DNA of 64,000 bases from Chryseobacterium carnipullorum (GTDB taxonomy: Bacteria; Bacteroidota; Bacteroidia; Flavobacteriales; Weeksellaceae), in NCBI RefSeq assembly GCF_900142785.1, contig NZ_FRCD01000006.1, forward strand, positions 62,001 to 126,000, in the 5' to 3' direction. Below the pieces are notes generated by a model, which searched no databases, was not told where the DNA came from, and saw nothing but the letters and a program-made list of their open reading frames with translations. Shown here piece by piece: positions 8,141 through 16,803 of the stretch (positions are counted from its first letter, which is position 1; every line of letters starts with the position of its first letter). The position numbers and the translations under genes were made by a program.

Positions 8141-8794
8141 ATGAAATTTTTTATTGACACAGCTAATTTAGAGCAAATTAAAGAAGCAAAAGACCTTGGA
8201 ATTTTAGATGGTGTAACAACCAACCCTTCATTAATGGCAAAAGAAGGAATTCAGGGGAGTGAGGCGATCAAGAACCATTATAAAACGATTTGTGAGCTTG
8301 TAGACGGAGATATTTCTGCTGAAGTGCTTTCTACGACTTACGAAGAAATGATCAAAGAAGGTGAAGAATTAGCGGCGATCCATCCTAATATCGTGGTTAA
8401 AATTCCTATGATTAAAGACGGGATCAAAGCATTAAAATATTTCTCTGATAAAGGGATCAGAACGAACTGCACCTTGATTTTCTCTGTGGGACAGGCTCTT
8501 TTAGCCGCTAAAGCTGGTGCTACGTATGTGTCTCCTTTCCTGGGAAGATTAGATGACATTTCTACAGACGGACTTCACCTGATCGAGGAGATCAGATTAG
8601 TTTTCGACAATTATATGTATGATACTGAGATCTTAGCGGCTTCTATCCGTCATTCTATGCACATCATCGACTGTGCTAAAATCGGAGCAGATGTCATTAC
8701 GTCTCCACTTCCTCCGATCTTGAGTTTATTGAAGCACCCATTAACGGACAGCGGATTGGCTCAGTTTATTTCAGATTCTCAGAAATTAGCTTAA
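8141..8794 (+). CDS. fsa: Fructose-6-phosphate aldolase / small transaldolase (TalC family)
   Basis: 217 aa, typical of the short FSA/TalC class. It begins [20 protein letters not shown], with the family's TTNPSL motif near residue 30 and the Schiff-base lysine in [10 protein letters not shown]. The [22 protein letters not shown] segment is characteristic. It cleaves or forms fructose 6-phosphate from dihydroxyacetone and glyceraldehyde 3-phosphate, or acts as a transaldolase; members of the class differ and sequence alone does not decide. It is cytosolic, monocistronic, and closed by a terminator at 8821-8851. Confidence 0.9.
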   Translation: MKFFIDTANLEQIKEAKDLGILDGVTTNPSLMAKEGIQGSEAIKNHYKTICELVDGDISAEVLSTTYEEMIKEGEELAAIHPNIVVKIPMIKDGIKALKYFSDKGIRTNCTLIFSVGQALLAAKAGATYVSPFLGRLDDISTDGLHLIEEIRLVFDNYMYDTEILAASIRHSMHIIDCAKIGADVITSPLPPILSLLKHPLTDSGLAQFISDSQKLA

Positions 8795-8820
8795 TCATCA
8801 ACGGCTATTTAAGATATACA

Positions 8821-8851
8821 ATCCCGAAATTTTCGTTTCGGGATTTTTTTT
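8821..8851 (+). terminator. Terminator of the aldolase gene
   Basis: ATCCCGAAA / TTTCGGGAT stem with a 6-nt loop, followed by an uninterrupted T run. Confidence 0.9.
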
Positions 8852-9038
8852 ACTTTAAAAGATGCATGCTAAATCGGAAGTTCTGTTGTCAACCAGGCGT
8901 TCCATTTTCTGCCGGCAAAGTTACAGGTCGCTTTTTGGGAAACAAAATTCCCCACTTTTTCTTTTTCTGAAAGGATTTTTCAGTTTTGGATACGGCTATC
9001 CTGTACCCTATATCCTTCAGAGAATAGTCTGTTAGTCT

Positions 9039-9596
9039 CTAATCAATATTTTTAATAACCTTGCAGGGATTTCCCACCGCAACGCTGTTCTCAGGAATAT
9101 CTTTGGTAACCACACTTCCAGCTCCTATCACAGCATTGCTTCCAATGGAAACTCCGGGCAAAACCACGACATTTCCTCCCAGCCATACATTATCTCCAAC
9201 GGTGATGGGATGGGCGTATTCCAAACCTTCGTTTCTCTGCTTCGCATCCAGCGGGTGTCCTGCGGTATAAAAACTGCAATTGGGTCCGATAAAAACATTA
9301 TCCCCGAACTTCACTTTTGCACAGTCTAAAATGGTAAGATTATGATTAGCATAAAAATTCTCACCGGTTTCAATATTATATCCGTAATCACACCAGAAGG
9401 AAGGTTCAATACAGATGTTTTCTTTTGTTTTTCCGATGATCTTTTTAATCAGCGCATTTCTGTTTTCAAGATCAGAATTTTTAAGCTGATTGTACTCCAG
9501 GCAGAGGTCTTTACAGGCTATACGTTCATTGATCAGCTCTTGGTCATAGTTGGCATCGTATAAAAGTCCTGCTGCACATTTTTCTTTTTCTGTCAT
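9039..9596 (-). CDS. maa: Sugar O-acetyltransferase (maltose acetyltransferase type)
   Basis: 185 aa. The N-terminal Mac domain (MTEKEKCAAGLLYDANYDQ) is followed by a left-handed beta-helix of hexapeptide repeats (IGPNCSFYTAGHPLD, VGDNVWLGGNVVVLPGVSIG, IGAGSVVTKDIP). The His in the TAGHPL segment is the catalytic base in this family. It transfers acetyl from acetyl-CoA to a sugar hydroxyl; the natural substrate is not predictable. Monocistronic. Confidence 0.88.
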   Translation of the reverse strand: MTEKEKCAAGLLYDANYDQELINERIACKDLCLEYNQLKNSDLENRNALIKKIIGKTKENICIEPSFWCDYGYNIETGENFYANHNLTILDCAKVKFGDNVFIGPNCSFYTAGHPLDAKQRNEGLEYAHPITVGDNVWLGGNVVVLPGVSIGSNAVIGAGSVVTKDIPENSVAVGNPCKVIKNID

Positions 9597-9629
9597 CCTA
9601 ATTAAAATTAAAGCTCTAAAATTAAGACA

Positions 9630-9670
9630 ATAAAAAGAAAAACAGGATAGTCATTAATAACCATCCTGTT
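9630..9670 (-). terminator. Terminator of the GLPGLI gene
   Basis: Read on the minus strand, AACAGGAT pairs with ATCCTGTT around an A/T-rich loop, followed by TTTCTTTTTA. Confidence 0.7.
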
Positions 9671-9692
9671 CTCTATTAAAAATTTATGTAAA

Positions 9693-10598
9693 CTACTTCG
9701 TCATATCCGGTTCGATCGGGTTGTTGTTTTTCAGGAGAGCTTCCTTCGTTTTCTTCTCCATTTCTTTAAATACCTGATTAGGATCTGAAAGTTCTTTCCC
9801 ATCTGAAGTTTTCATTTTAAATGAGACTTTGGTATTTGAATCTCCTCCGCTTCTCATCATCATTTCTCTCATATTTTTGGTGGGATCATTCACGTAGGCT
9901 TTCCATACTTTTTTGTACTGGTCTTTGCTGATCTCCAGCTCTTTTCCACCCATTCCCAATATGCTCACATTGTCCGGAAGCCGGGTTTCTTTTTCTTCTG
10001 ATGGACTCGGGATCGTTTTATTTCCAACTAAAGTCATGATATGTGATCCTGTTGAATCTTCTATCTTTACTATCAGCCCGGGAAGACCATAGAATTTATA
10101 GGGTCCGTCCTGAAAAGGAAGATCTGCTGAGAACCATGCAGTCCATTCTCTTCCTCCATAGCTTGTTACTGCCTTTTGGGCATTGTATTCCCCGATCTTC
10201 TGTTGGTCCGGCAGAATTTTCCATTCCGGTTTTTTATCTTCTTTTATCTTGTACTTATCTGTGCTGACGGTTGTAAAAAAATAAGTTTTAAAATCAGGAT
10301 AATCTTTAGTAACTTTATAAGATACCTGTCCTAGTCTGTCCCTCCTGTTGACACTGATGTTTCCGCTACCGGAATTGATTTGTTTTTCCAGCTCGGCTTT
10401 TGAGGTGGAATCGGCAACAAATTTGTCGTGGCTGTAATAAGCAGACCCTTTTTTGTTAATATCCAAAAGCATCATTTCCTTTTTCACCTCTTCTTTATTA
10501 TTGGAATCCGGAATGAATTTGTATTCATAAAAAAATCTGTTGGTCTGGGCTCCGGCTGCTATTCCCAGAAGTAAAAAGAACAAAATTTTAATTTTCAT
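9693..10598 (-). CDS. GLPGLI family secreted protein
   Basis: 301 aa with a signal peptide (MKIKILFFLLLGIAAGAQ). The family-defining GLPGLI motif is exact in YKFYGLPGLIVKIEDS near residue 170, preceded by the usual WTAWFSADLPFQDGP. The family is restricted to Bacteroidota, is exported, and has no established biochemical function. It follows the M56/BlaI pair on the same strand but is separated from it by a terminator. A second family member lies at 19833-20606. Confidence 0.9.
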   Translation of the reverse strand: MKIKILFFLLLGIAAGAQTNRFFYEYKFIPDSNNKEEVKKEMMLLDINKKGSAYYSHDKFVADSTSKAELEKQINSGSGNISVNRRDRLGQVSYKVTKDYPDFKTYFFTTVSTDKYKIKEDKKPEWKILPDQQKIGEYNAQKAVTSYGGREWTAWFSADLPFQDGPYKFYGLPGLIVKIEDSTGSHIMTLVGNKTIPSPSEEKETRLPDNVSILGMGGKELEISKDQYKKVWKAYVNDPTKNMREMMMRSGGDSNTKVSFKMKTSDGKELSDPNQVFKEMEKKTKEALLKNNNPIEPDMTK

Positions 10599-10615
10599 AA
10601 TCTGATATTAATGAT

Positions 10616-10651
10616 AAAAAAAGCTTTGCCAATGGATAACTGACAAAGCTT
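10616..10651 (-). terminator. Terminator of the blaI-M56 operon
   Basis: On the minus strand AAGCTTTG pairs with CAAAGCTT and is followed by a T run. It separates the M56 gene from the GLPGLI gene. Confidence 0.75.
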
Positions 10652-10659
10652 AATGGTAC

Positions 10660-12642
10660 TTATTTCTTTGTCTGAATTCTCATTTCACTTCGCCTGGTAT
10701 TCAATCCATTATCTTTATTAATGGTAATGCTTGAAATATTTTCAGGTTTTAAGGCCTCAAATTCACCTTTGCTTACTTCCTTTCCGTCTATAAAGACCTG
10801 AGTATCATCCCACCCATTCATTTTAAGCTTTTTCACCCCGTTTAATGAAAGAGTTCCGTTAGCATCTCTTTTGATATAATCAGCTTCCAGCTCCATCATT
10901 TGTGGCTTGCCTCCGGATCTGTCTGAATTGGTGTTTTTATACAAGTAGATGTTGGATCCACCATTCAGAGAAAGTTTTCTAGCTACTTCCAATCTTATTT
11001 TTTCGCCTTCTATTCTTGCTTTTTCTCCTTCAATACGGGCTTTTTCCCCTACTATTCTGGCTTTCTCTCCTACTATTCTGGCTTTTTCTCCGGCTACTCT
11101 GGCTACTTCACCCTGCAGTCTTCCGATTTCACCAGCTTTCATTCCCTCAAGACGGGCTTTTTCACCGGCAATTCTGGCTTCCTCCCCCATGGCTCTGGCT
11201 TTTTCGCCTAATTTCATGGCCTCCATTCTGGCTTTTTCAGCTTTTTTTCTAGCTTTTCGGGCTTCTTTTTCTGTCTTGGGACTCCAGTTTTGGTACCCTG
11301 AACCATTAAATTGCAGGACTCTTACTCCATGAGCGTTAGGCGGTGTAGCTGGAGCGTCCGGGAAATGAATACTCAGATTGGATAAATCCGGAATTTCTAT
11401 CCCCAGGTTTTCTAAAGTCTTAGTTTTGTTTTTCCATTCATCAGATTTGAAAAAGTCATTCATCTTTTTCGTATCTACTGTGGTATAACTGAAAGCCATT
11501 TTAAAATCATCCGAATTGGCTGCTTTTGACAATTCTCCCGAAAGTTCGCTGATCTCTTCAAGATTCCTCTGAAATTCTTTACTTTCAGGTTTCAGGGTTT
11601 TCAAAACTTTACTTTTTTCTTCAATTTTCTTTCCAAGTTCTGTCATTTTCTTTTCACTGGAAGATCCTTTTAAAAATTGGGGTTCTGCAACTTCCTTTTG
11701 CTCTATTTTCTCGCTTCGTATCGTGTCTTTTTTGATTTGGGAAACGGCTTCCTCAATCGCTATATTCGTTTCTTTAATTTCTTTGTTCTTCGCATTGACC
11801 ATATAGGCAAAGGCTACTGAAAATAAAACCGGTAATGCAAAAATTCTTCGCGCATATCCGAATTTGGTTTGTGGTTTTTGTAACATTTTGAGTCGTTTTT
11901 TTAGATTTGAACTTAAAAACGGACTGGTGGCAGGCAACTGTGTTCCGGAAAAGTGGCTTGCTAAAAGCATCTGCGCAAATGCTTTGGTGTCCGATTGTTT
12001 AACGGCTTTTTTATCCGCCAGGTATTCGTGGATCAGACTGATCTCTTTTTTTATGATATGAAAAAATGGATTGAACCAGAAAATAGAGGTAATGATCTCA
12101 ATCAATATCTTATCGAAAGAATGCTTCTGCTGAATGTGAACCATTTCATGTTTTAAAATCTGTTCTCCTACCTCAGAATTCAAGGTGATGGTATTTTTCC
12201 AGAAAAGATTTTTAAAGTATGAAAACGGCGCTTCGGTCAGGTTTGTACGGTAAAAATTGATCCCGTCAAAACTTTCTTTCTGAAACTGTTTTTTAAGCTT
12301 TTGGATCTTAAAGATCCCTACCATCAGCTTCCCTAGAAAATAGAGAGAAACCAGTCCCAGAGCTGAAAAAATAATTCTAAAATAAATGTGGCCATTGTCT
12401 ATGTTTTTTTCTGTATTAAAATTCTGTATCTTATCTAGAAGCCTGTAGAGGTCACTACTCACTTCTATCGTAAAATCATCTACCCTGATCAGGGGCAGCA
12501 GCAGCGATATCACCATCGCACCCAAAAGATAAAATCTGTTATAGTGATGGAATGTCTTGTCTTTTAAAGACAACTGATAGTATAAAAACATTACACCGGA
12601 GCTTAATATTACTTTTCCAAAGTACAGAAGTAGTGTTTCCAT
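10660..12642 (-). CDS. BlaR1-like M56 membrane metallopeptidase with GEKAR heptad repeats
   Basis: 660 aa. Membrane segments lie near residues 5-24, 37-53, 88-112 and 268-284. The M56 zinc motif HEMVH is at 165-169, with the family helix ISLIHEYLADKKA near 201-213. In BlaR1/MecR1 this domain cleaves the partner repressor BlaI/MecI after signal perception. There is no penicillin-binding C-terminal domain here; instead the outer part holds a helical region, then about 13 heptads of the type GEKARIE/V (residues about 461-556), then a short plug-like domain (LKMNGWDDTQVFIDGKEV, SSITINKD). The gene starts 6 bp after the blaI-type gene, so the two form one operon. The signal sensed is unknown. Confidence 0.85.
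   Translation of the reverse strand: METLLLYFGKVILSSGVMFLYYQLSLKDKTFHHYNRFYLLGAMVISLLLPLIRVDDFTIEVSSDLYRLLDKIQNFNTEKNIDNGHIYFRIIFSALGLVSLYFLGKLMVGIFKIQKLKKQFQKESFDGINFYRTNLTEAPFSYFKNLFWKNTITLNSEVGEQILKHEMVHIQQKHSFDKILIEIITSIFWFNPFFHIIKKEISLIHEYLADKKAVKQSDTKAFAQMLLASHFSGTQLPATSPFLSSNLKKRLKMLQKPQTKFGYARRIFALPVLFSVAFAYMVNAKNKEIKETNIAIEEAVSQIKKDTIRSEKIEQKEVAEPQFLKGSSSEKKMTELGKKIEEKSKVLKTLKPESKEFQRNLEEISELSGELSKAANSDDFKMAFSYTTVDTKKMNDFFKSDEWKNKTKTLENLGIEIPDLSNLSIHFPDAPATPPNAHGVRVLQFNGSGYQNWSPKTEKEARKARKKAEKARMEAMKLGEKARAMGEEARIAGEKARLEGMKAGEIGRLQGEVARVAGEKARIVGEKARIVGEKARIEGEKARIEGEKIRLEVARKLSLNGGSNIYLYKNTNSDRSGGKPQMMELEADYIKRDANGTLSLNGVKKLKMNGWDDTQVFIDGKEVSKGEFEALKPENISSITINKDNGLNTRRSEMRIQTKK
10975..11262. 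repeat. 21-bp tandem repeats inside the M56 gene
   Basis: In-frame 21-bp units encoding xGEKARx heptads. The units near 11020-11110 are almost identical at the DNA level, the outer ones more diverged, which points to recent unit duplication. Their number may vary between strains. Confidence 0.75.
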
Positions 12643-12648
12643 GGTTTG

Positions 12649-13014
12649 TTAATTTTTCTTTTTGAGTTCGTTCAGAAGCATTTCAAGGTCTTCTACGGTC
12701 ATTTCATTCTTTTCCACCAGGAAGGAAACTGCACTTTTGTAGGAGCCTTTAAAATAATTTTTCACCAGACTTTTCATTGTTTTCCCGGAATATTGTTCTT
12801 TGGTAACCAATGGGAAATACTCATGCTGTCTTCCATATACATGGTAGTCTACAAATTCTTTATCCTTTAATACTTTTAGAATTGTAGAAACGGTATTGGT
12901 ATGCGGTTTAGGTTCGGGAAAAAGATCCAGAACGTCTTTCAGAAATCCTTTTTCAAGTTTCCATAAATACTGCATCACCTGCTCTTCTGCTTTTGTCAAA
13001 TTCTGAATTTTCAT
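12649..13014 (-). CDS. BlaI/MecI/CopY-family transcriptional repressor
   Basis: 121 aa, standard length. The winged-helix N-terminal half reads LTKAEEQVMQYLWKLEKGFL, then TNTVSTILKVLKDKEFVDYH; the C-terminal half is the dimerisation helix region (FLVEKNEMTVEDLEMLLNEL). BlaI proteins repress their own operon until the partner M56 protease inactivates them. The partner is encoded immediately downstream. Two operator-like dyads flank a well-formed promoter at 13064-13093. Confidence 0.9.
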   Translation of the reverse strand: MKIQNLTKAEEQVMQYLWKLEKGFLKDVLDLFPEPKPHTNTVSTILKVLKDKEFVDYHVYGRQHEYFPLVTKEQYSGKTMKSLVKNYFKGSYKSAVSFLVEKNEMTVEDLEMLLNELKKKN

Positions 13015-13045
13015 ATCCTTTCCATTTGTAATTAAATCCTATATC

Positions 13046-13106
13046 ACTAAGAAATTAGTTATACAAATGTAGACATAAAACTGACTTAAACAACTAATTT
13101 TATAGT
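13046..13106 (-). promoter_or_regulatory. BlaI-type promoter with two operator dyads
   Basis: Minus-strand promoter: -33 TTG at 13091-13093 and -7 TACATTTG at 13064-13071, spacer 19 nt. Dyad 1, ACTAA-gaaa-TTAGT at 13046-13059, covers the expected start point (about 13058). Dyad 2, ACTA-attttа-TAGT at 13093-13106, overlaps the -33 element. The flanks TATCACTA / TAGTGATA extend the pair into an 18-bp inverted repeat with two mismatches. A third half-like TATCACTAATT lies at 13120-13130. Repression by the BlaI protein is inferred. Confidence 0.7.
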
Positions 13107-13130
13107 GATAAATAAGAAATATCACTAATT

Positions 13131-13441
13131 AACTGATAATCAGATCAATAAATTTAATTAAAATATGTTAAATTTCTAACATCTCCGTCAAATGCCTGTT
13201 TAATTGATACAAATTATTCATACAATGCGATTAATTTGCACTAAAAAAAGGTAAAGCATCCATATTTTTCATTTTCAGACTCAATAACTGTATCTGTTGA
13301 AATAATCCAAACTGTATCTGCAAGCATTGATGAAGTTTGCTGAAATTTGTATACATTGAAGTTCAATGTCAGAACAAATGTTGACTTTTCGGAGTGGAAA
13401 CAGGTCAACTGACTCAATACATACACTTAAAAAACATAAGA
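13131..13441. other. Intergenic region upstream of the ATP-grasp gene
   Basis: About 310 bp, AT-rich. No convincing gene, terminator or canonical -7 element was found. Confidence 0.4.
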
Positions 13442-14311
13442 ATGAAAATTGCATTAGTAGGTTACAAAAAACAGGACAAGTTTGCCCAAGGGGTTACCAA
13501 CGACGAAGACGCGGACCTTTTACATTTTTTAACAGAAAAAGGACTGGATGTTGTTCCGGCAATTTGGAATGATGAGAAGGTGGACTGGAGCAGTTTTCAT
13601 GTGGCAATCATTAAATCTCCCTGGGACTATCACAATCATTTAAATGAGTTTTTGAACTGGCTTTATCGTTTAGAAAATTTAAATATCAAGGTGTTAAACC
13701 CTGCAGAAATCATTCAATGGAACAGTGATAAAAAATATCTGAGAGATATTGCCAAAAAAGGACTTCCTGTCATTGAGTCGCAATACCTTGATCAAGGTTC
13801 TTCTTTTGACGACCGATATTTTGGGATGTTTGACACTGATCAACTGGTGGTGAAACCTTGTGTGAGTGCGGGTGCTCAAAATACCTTAACGGTTAATAAA
13901 AACAACCTGAAAGAACGGAAAGAAGAAATTGACCAGCTCTTGAAATCAGAAGATTATATTGTACAGCCTTTTGTAGAAGAAATAAAAAACGGGGAATGGT
14001 CGTTTTTGTTCTTCAATGGTCAATACAGTCATTGTTCATTAAAGAAACCTAAGAAAGACGATTTCAGAGTACAACACTATCACGGCGGAACGATTAGTTA
14101 TCCAGTACCTGATCCTCTCCACATAGAACAGGCAAGATCCTACTTAAAGAGTCTGCCACAACCGACATTGTATGCCCGGGTGGATGGTGTACTCGTAAAT
14201 AATTCATTTCAATTGATGGAACTTGAACTGATAGAACCTTATTTATTCCTTAATGGTGATCAAAATTTATTGGAAAACTATTATCAGGCATTAATGGCTT
14301 TAATTTCATAA
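13442..14311 (+). CDS. ATP-grasp domain protein (RimK/glutathione-synthetase-like)
   Basis: 289 aa from MKIALVGYKKQDKF; the frame can be extended upstream but without family-like sequence. The pre-ATP-grasp N-terminal domain is followed by the ATP-grasp fold: KYLRDIAKKGLPVIES, the nucleotide-binding strand DQLVVKPCVSAGAQNT, YIVQPFVEEIKNGEWSFLFF, and the metal-binding ARVDGVLV...LMELELIEPYLFL. Such enzymes join a carboxylate to an amine or thiol through an acyl-phosphate. The substrate is not predictable. The gene stands alone, with no peptide precursor next to it. Confidence 0.8.
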   Translation: MKIALVGYKKQDKFAQGVTNDEDADLLHFLTEKGLDVVPAIWNDEKVDWSSFHVAIIKSPWDYHNHLNEFLNWLYRLENLNIKVLNPAEIIQWNSDKKYLRDIAKKGLPVIESQYLDQGSSFDDRYFGMFDTDQLVVKPCVSAGAQNTLTVNKNNLKERKEEIDQLLKSEDYIVQPFVEEIKNGEWSFLFFNGQYSHCSLKKPKKDDFRVQHYHGGTISYPVPDPLHIEQARSYLKSLPQPTLYARVDGVLVNNSFQLMELELIEPYLFLNGDQNLLENYYQALMALIS

Positions 14312-14492
14312 ACGGATAGAATTTGAGAACAGGAAAGCCATGTTAAAATGAAAGTTGAAAGAGGGAAATACGAAGTGATTATGTAATGCTCACATTGAAC
14401 GTTAGCATAAAGTATGGGTTCCTATTTTTTCTGAACTCATCAATTCCCTCTTCCAGCCTTCAACTTTGTTATTGGTTAAACCTAAATGATCA

Positions 14493-15194
14493 TTACCATG
14501 GCAAAGGAGCCTTATCTCCATTTTTGTTCTCTGCATAATACAGAGATGACAGGAAATGGGATAAATAAGTAAACTCGGTATAACAATGTTGCATTAACCC
14601 AAAACCAATATCCTCCGACAGCGGCGTGTCGGTATCTGCGGACAGCGCGCCCAGGTAAAAATGACTTCTCAGCGTACAGCCGAAAGGAGTATCCCTGGCT
14701 ACATGAAACATAAAACCATCTTCAGGATCTCCATTGCTATCCAATACTGTATCTTTTCCAAAACCAATTCTGGCATAAATAACTGCCCCCACATTTTCTT
14801 CAACATAAGCCTGTTGCAGCAAAGCCGGATTAAATATTTCCGCAGGATCATGAAATTTGATGGTAGCAGGTACAGGCGGAATATCACCCAATGCTTCGGT
14901 AGCATGGATAGTGGCCCCGATATAATTTTCATTTTTCAACCATTTGTGGTCCCAGCCACTATGGAGAATATGATCATGCGGGTGCCACCATTTCAGATGT
15001 GCTGTGGTTTCGAAATAAGTAAACCACCAGTCCAGCATTTTACTTTTACATCCATGCAAATCCGTTCTCATGGACACCTGAAGCATTCCGTTTTCCAGTC
15101 TTTTTATGCCGGCTTCAAGTCTTAACGGTTTAGGAGATAACAAATGGTCAATATCCCAAAACAAGTTGCGCTGTTCTTCTTTATTCAGTCTCAT
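14493..15194 (-). CDS. DAPG-hydrolase (PhlG)-like protein
   Basis: 233 aa, cytosolic. The aromatic and histidine-rich core WWHPHDHILHSGWD, the later FHDPAE and the C-terminal HCYTEFTYLSHFL match the zinc-ligand pattern of the PhlG family, which cleaves a C-C bond in 2,4-diacetylphloroglucinol and related acylphenols. Whether this member uses that substrate is unknown; many homologues occur in bacteria that do not make DAPG and may be detoxification enzymes. A Crp-type regulator on the same strand lies immediately upstream. Confidence 0.6.
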   Translation of the reverse strand: MRLNKEEQRNLFWDIDHLLSPKPLRLEAGIKRLENGMLQVSMRTDLHGCKSKMLDWWFTYFETTAHLKWWHPHDHILHSGWDHKWLKNENYIGATIHATEALGDIPPVPATIKFHDPAEIFNPALLQQAYVEENVGAVIYARIGFGKDTVLDSNGDPEDGFMFHVARDTPFGCTLRSHFYLGALSADTDTPLSEDIGFGLMQHCYTEFTYLSHFLSSLYYAENKNGDKAPLPW

Positions 15195-15271
15195 ATTACC
15201 TTTGATTAATTATTACTGATCAAAGGTAACTGGAGATCGCGATTAAAAAACTTAACCTTTGTTAAGCTTTT

Positions 15272-15865
15272 CTAAGATTTGTGATGACTTTGCTTCAGGA
15301 TTCTGCTGTAGGATTCGGGAGTGATGCCTAAAAACTGAGCAATGTATTTAAAAGGTACTTTTTGGGCAATATCAGGATAATGAGTCCGGATGAATTCAAT
15401 CATTTCATTCTTACCATACAAGAGCTTCACATCAGTAATCAATATATCTTCGGCAATGATTTCAAGAACGATGTTTCTGAGTATTTTTCCGAGGCTGATT
15501 CCGTTATTATAATATTCCATGAAATCGGAAGCCGTCATTGAAATTACGGTACAGGATGTGATACTTACAATCTGGTACCGGGATACGGTCTGGTGAAGTA
15601 AACTGTCAAAATTGGTACATAAATTTCCGGGCCGGAAAAACCTGCCAATCACTGTTTTTTCTCCTGCTGTAAATTCTGAGGCCAATATTCCTTCTGTTAC
15701 AAAAAGCACATCGCTGTATCTGAGATTACTTTTTAAAATGACCTCATTCTTTTTGAAGGACTGCAAACGGGCATTTTTAATCAGACTACTCCACTCTTCA
15801 TCCTGAGGAAGTTCTTTGAGATTGAACAGGACCCGAAGATGATCTTCCAAACTTTTATTTTTCAC
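15272..15865 (-). CDS. Crp/Fnr-family transcriptional regulator
   Basis: 197 aa from a GTG start (VKNKSLEDHLRVLFNL); a longer frame reaches 16003 but its first 46 residues do not resemble this family. The cyclic-nucleotide-binding-like beta barrel covers about residues 20-120 (FKKNEVILKSNLRYSDVLFV, GEKTVIGRFFRPGNLC). The C-terminal part holds KVPFKYIAQFLGITPESYSRILK as HTH. No Fnr cysteines are seen. It is upstream of and cooriented with the PhlG-like gene, so it may regulate it (inference). Confidence 0.78.
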   Translation of the reverse strand: MKNKSLEDHLRVLFNLKELPQDEEWSSLIKNARLQSFKKNEVILKSNLRYSDVLFVTEGILASEFTAGEKTVIGRFFRPGNLCTNFDSLLHQTVSRYQIVSITSCTVISMTASDFMEYYNNGISLGKILRNIVLEIIAEDILITDVKLLYGKNEMIEFIRTHYPDIAQKVPFKYIAQFLGITPESYSRILKQSHHKS

Positions 15866-16169
15866 TGAAAGGGATTTATAGGTAATACAATGTAAATATA
15901 AAGAAGATTTTAAATGTTCACATCCACACAAATTTCTGTAAAAGAATCGTTCAATAAAAGTATAATTAGGAACTTTAAAAAATACATTGACCTGTTTGTG
16001 CAAACAAGTAATTTAATTTAAAAATTGTATTAATAAAGACCTTCTCATCATCATTTATACAATAATGAACAAATTACATTATTGATTTGTTAAAATTTAT
16101 TAAATAAAATTAAAATGAAGTTGTTTAAAGTGAGAAAATATATTTATTTTAGTGCTTTAAAAATTTCTC

Positions 16170-16751
16170 ATGAAAAGATATAATTTACTGATTGTACTAT
16201 TACTGCTTATTTTTAACGTGACTACGGCTCAAAAGAAAAATTCTCCGGCTGCAGATCTCAGTATCTTAAAGGAAACCAAAACCAAGATTGAAAATACGGT
16301 TCCTCTTGTGGTCAAGCATCTTCAGGCTATCGCTGATAAAGAGGGTGACAACACTATCGTTGCCAACGGAAAGGCTGGTTTAGGAAAAGAATATGGTATT
16401 CTTGAATCTGAATGGTTCCTGTACAGAAATAATATGAAGAACTGTATTCTGAACAATTCTTCCAAAAAAGCTAAAAAATGTATGGAATACCATACGCAAT
16501 ACCTGAGAAATACATTCATCAACTATGGTAACTATATCTCAAATCTTACGAGAAAGAACGGATATCTTGGCGTAGAAGGTGATACAAAATTCGATTTTAA
16601 ACCGATTGATATTACTACAAAACTAAGTGAAGCTTATTTCAATGCCAATGACGCGGCAGGAAGAATGAAAGGGGATCAGAAAAAAGACTTTTTAGGACAA
16701 ACAATGTCTGATGACAACAAATTGACTCCTTTTGCTCAGTTAGCTCAATAA
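16170..16751 (+). CDS. Secreted protein of unknown function
   Basis: 193 aa with a clear signal peptide (MKRYNLLIVLLLLIFNVTTAQ). The mature part is helical, lysine-rich, with two close cysteines (NCILNNSSKKAKKC) that could form a disulphide. I recognise no family. It is transcribed alone, divergent from the Crp-type regulator, and closed by a terminator at 16775-16803. Confidence 0.65.
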   Translation: MKRYNLLIVLLLLIFNVTTAQKKNSPAADLSILKETKTKIENTVPLVVKHLQAIADKEGDNTIVANGKAGLGKEYGILESEWFLYRNNMKNCILNNSSKKAKKCMEYHTQYLRNTFINYGNYISNLTRKNGYLGVEGDTKFDFKPIDITTKLSEAYFNANDAAGRMKGDQKKDFLGQTMSDDNKLTPFAQLAQ

Positions 16752-16774
16752 TATTAACCTTACGATCTATACTC

Positions 16775-16803
16775 AATCCTGCTTTTTTAAAGTGGGATTT
16801 TTA
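16775..16803 (+). terminator. Terminator of the secreted-protein gene
   Basis: AATCCTGCTTT pairs with AAAGTGGGATT (two G-U pairs) and is followed by TTTTATTTT. Confidence 0.7.

Noticed and set aside
10949..11332. Long plus-strand frame with PTILAFSP-type repeats
   Set aside because: Antisense to the GEKAR repeats of the M56 gene; the repeats exist because the sense strand encodes heptads.
13241..13426. 60-codon minus-strand frame upstream of the ATP-grasp gene
   Set aside because: No family resemblance and no promoter; its 5' end only just precedes the real gene on the other strand.
13442..14311. Graspetide-type maturase for the cysteine peptides
   Set aside because: It lies 27 kb away with no precursor beside it; any link to the peptide cluster would be speculation.
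15866..16003. N-terminal extension of the Crp-type regulator
   Set aside because: 46 residues without family resemblance; the GTG at 15865 fits the usual start of such proteins.
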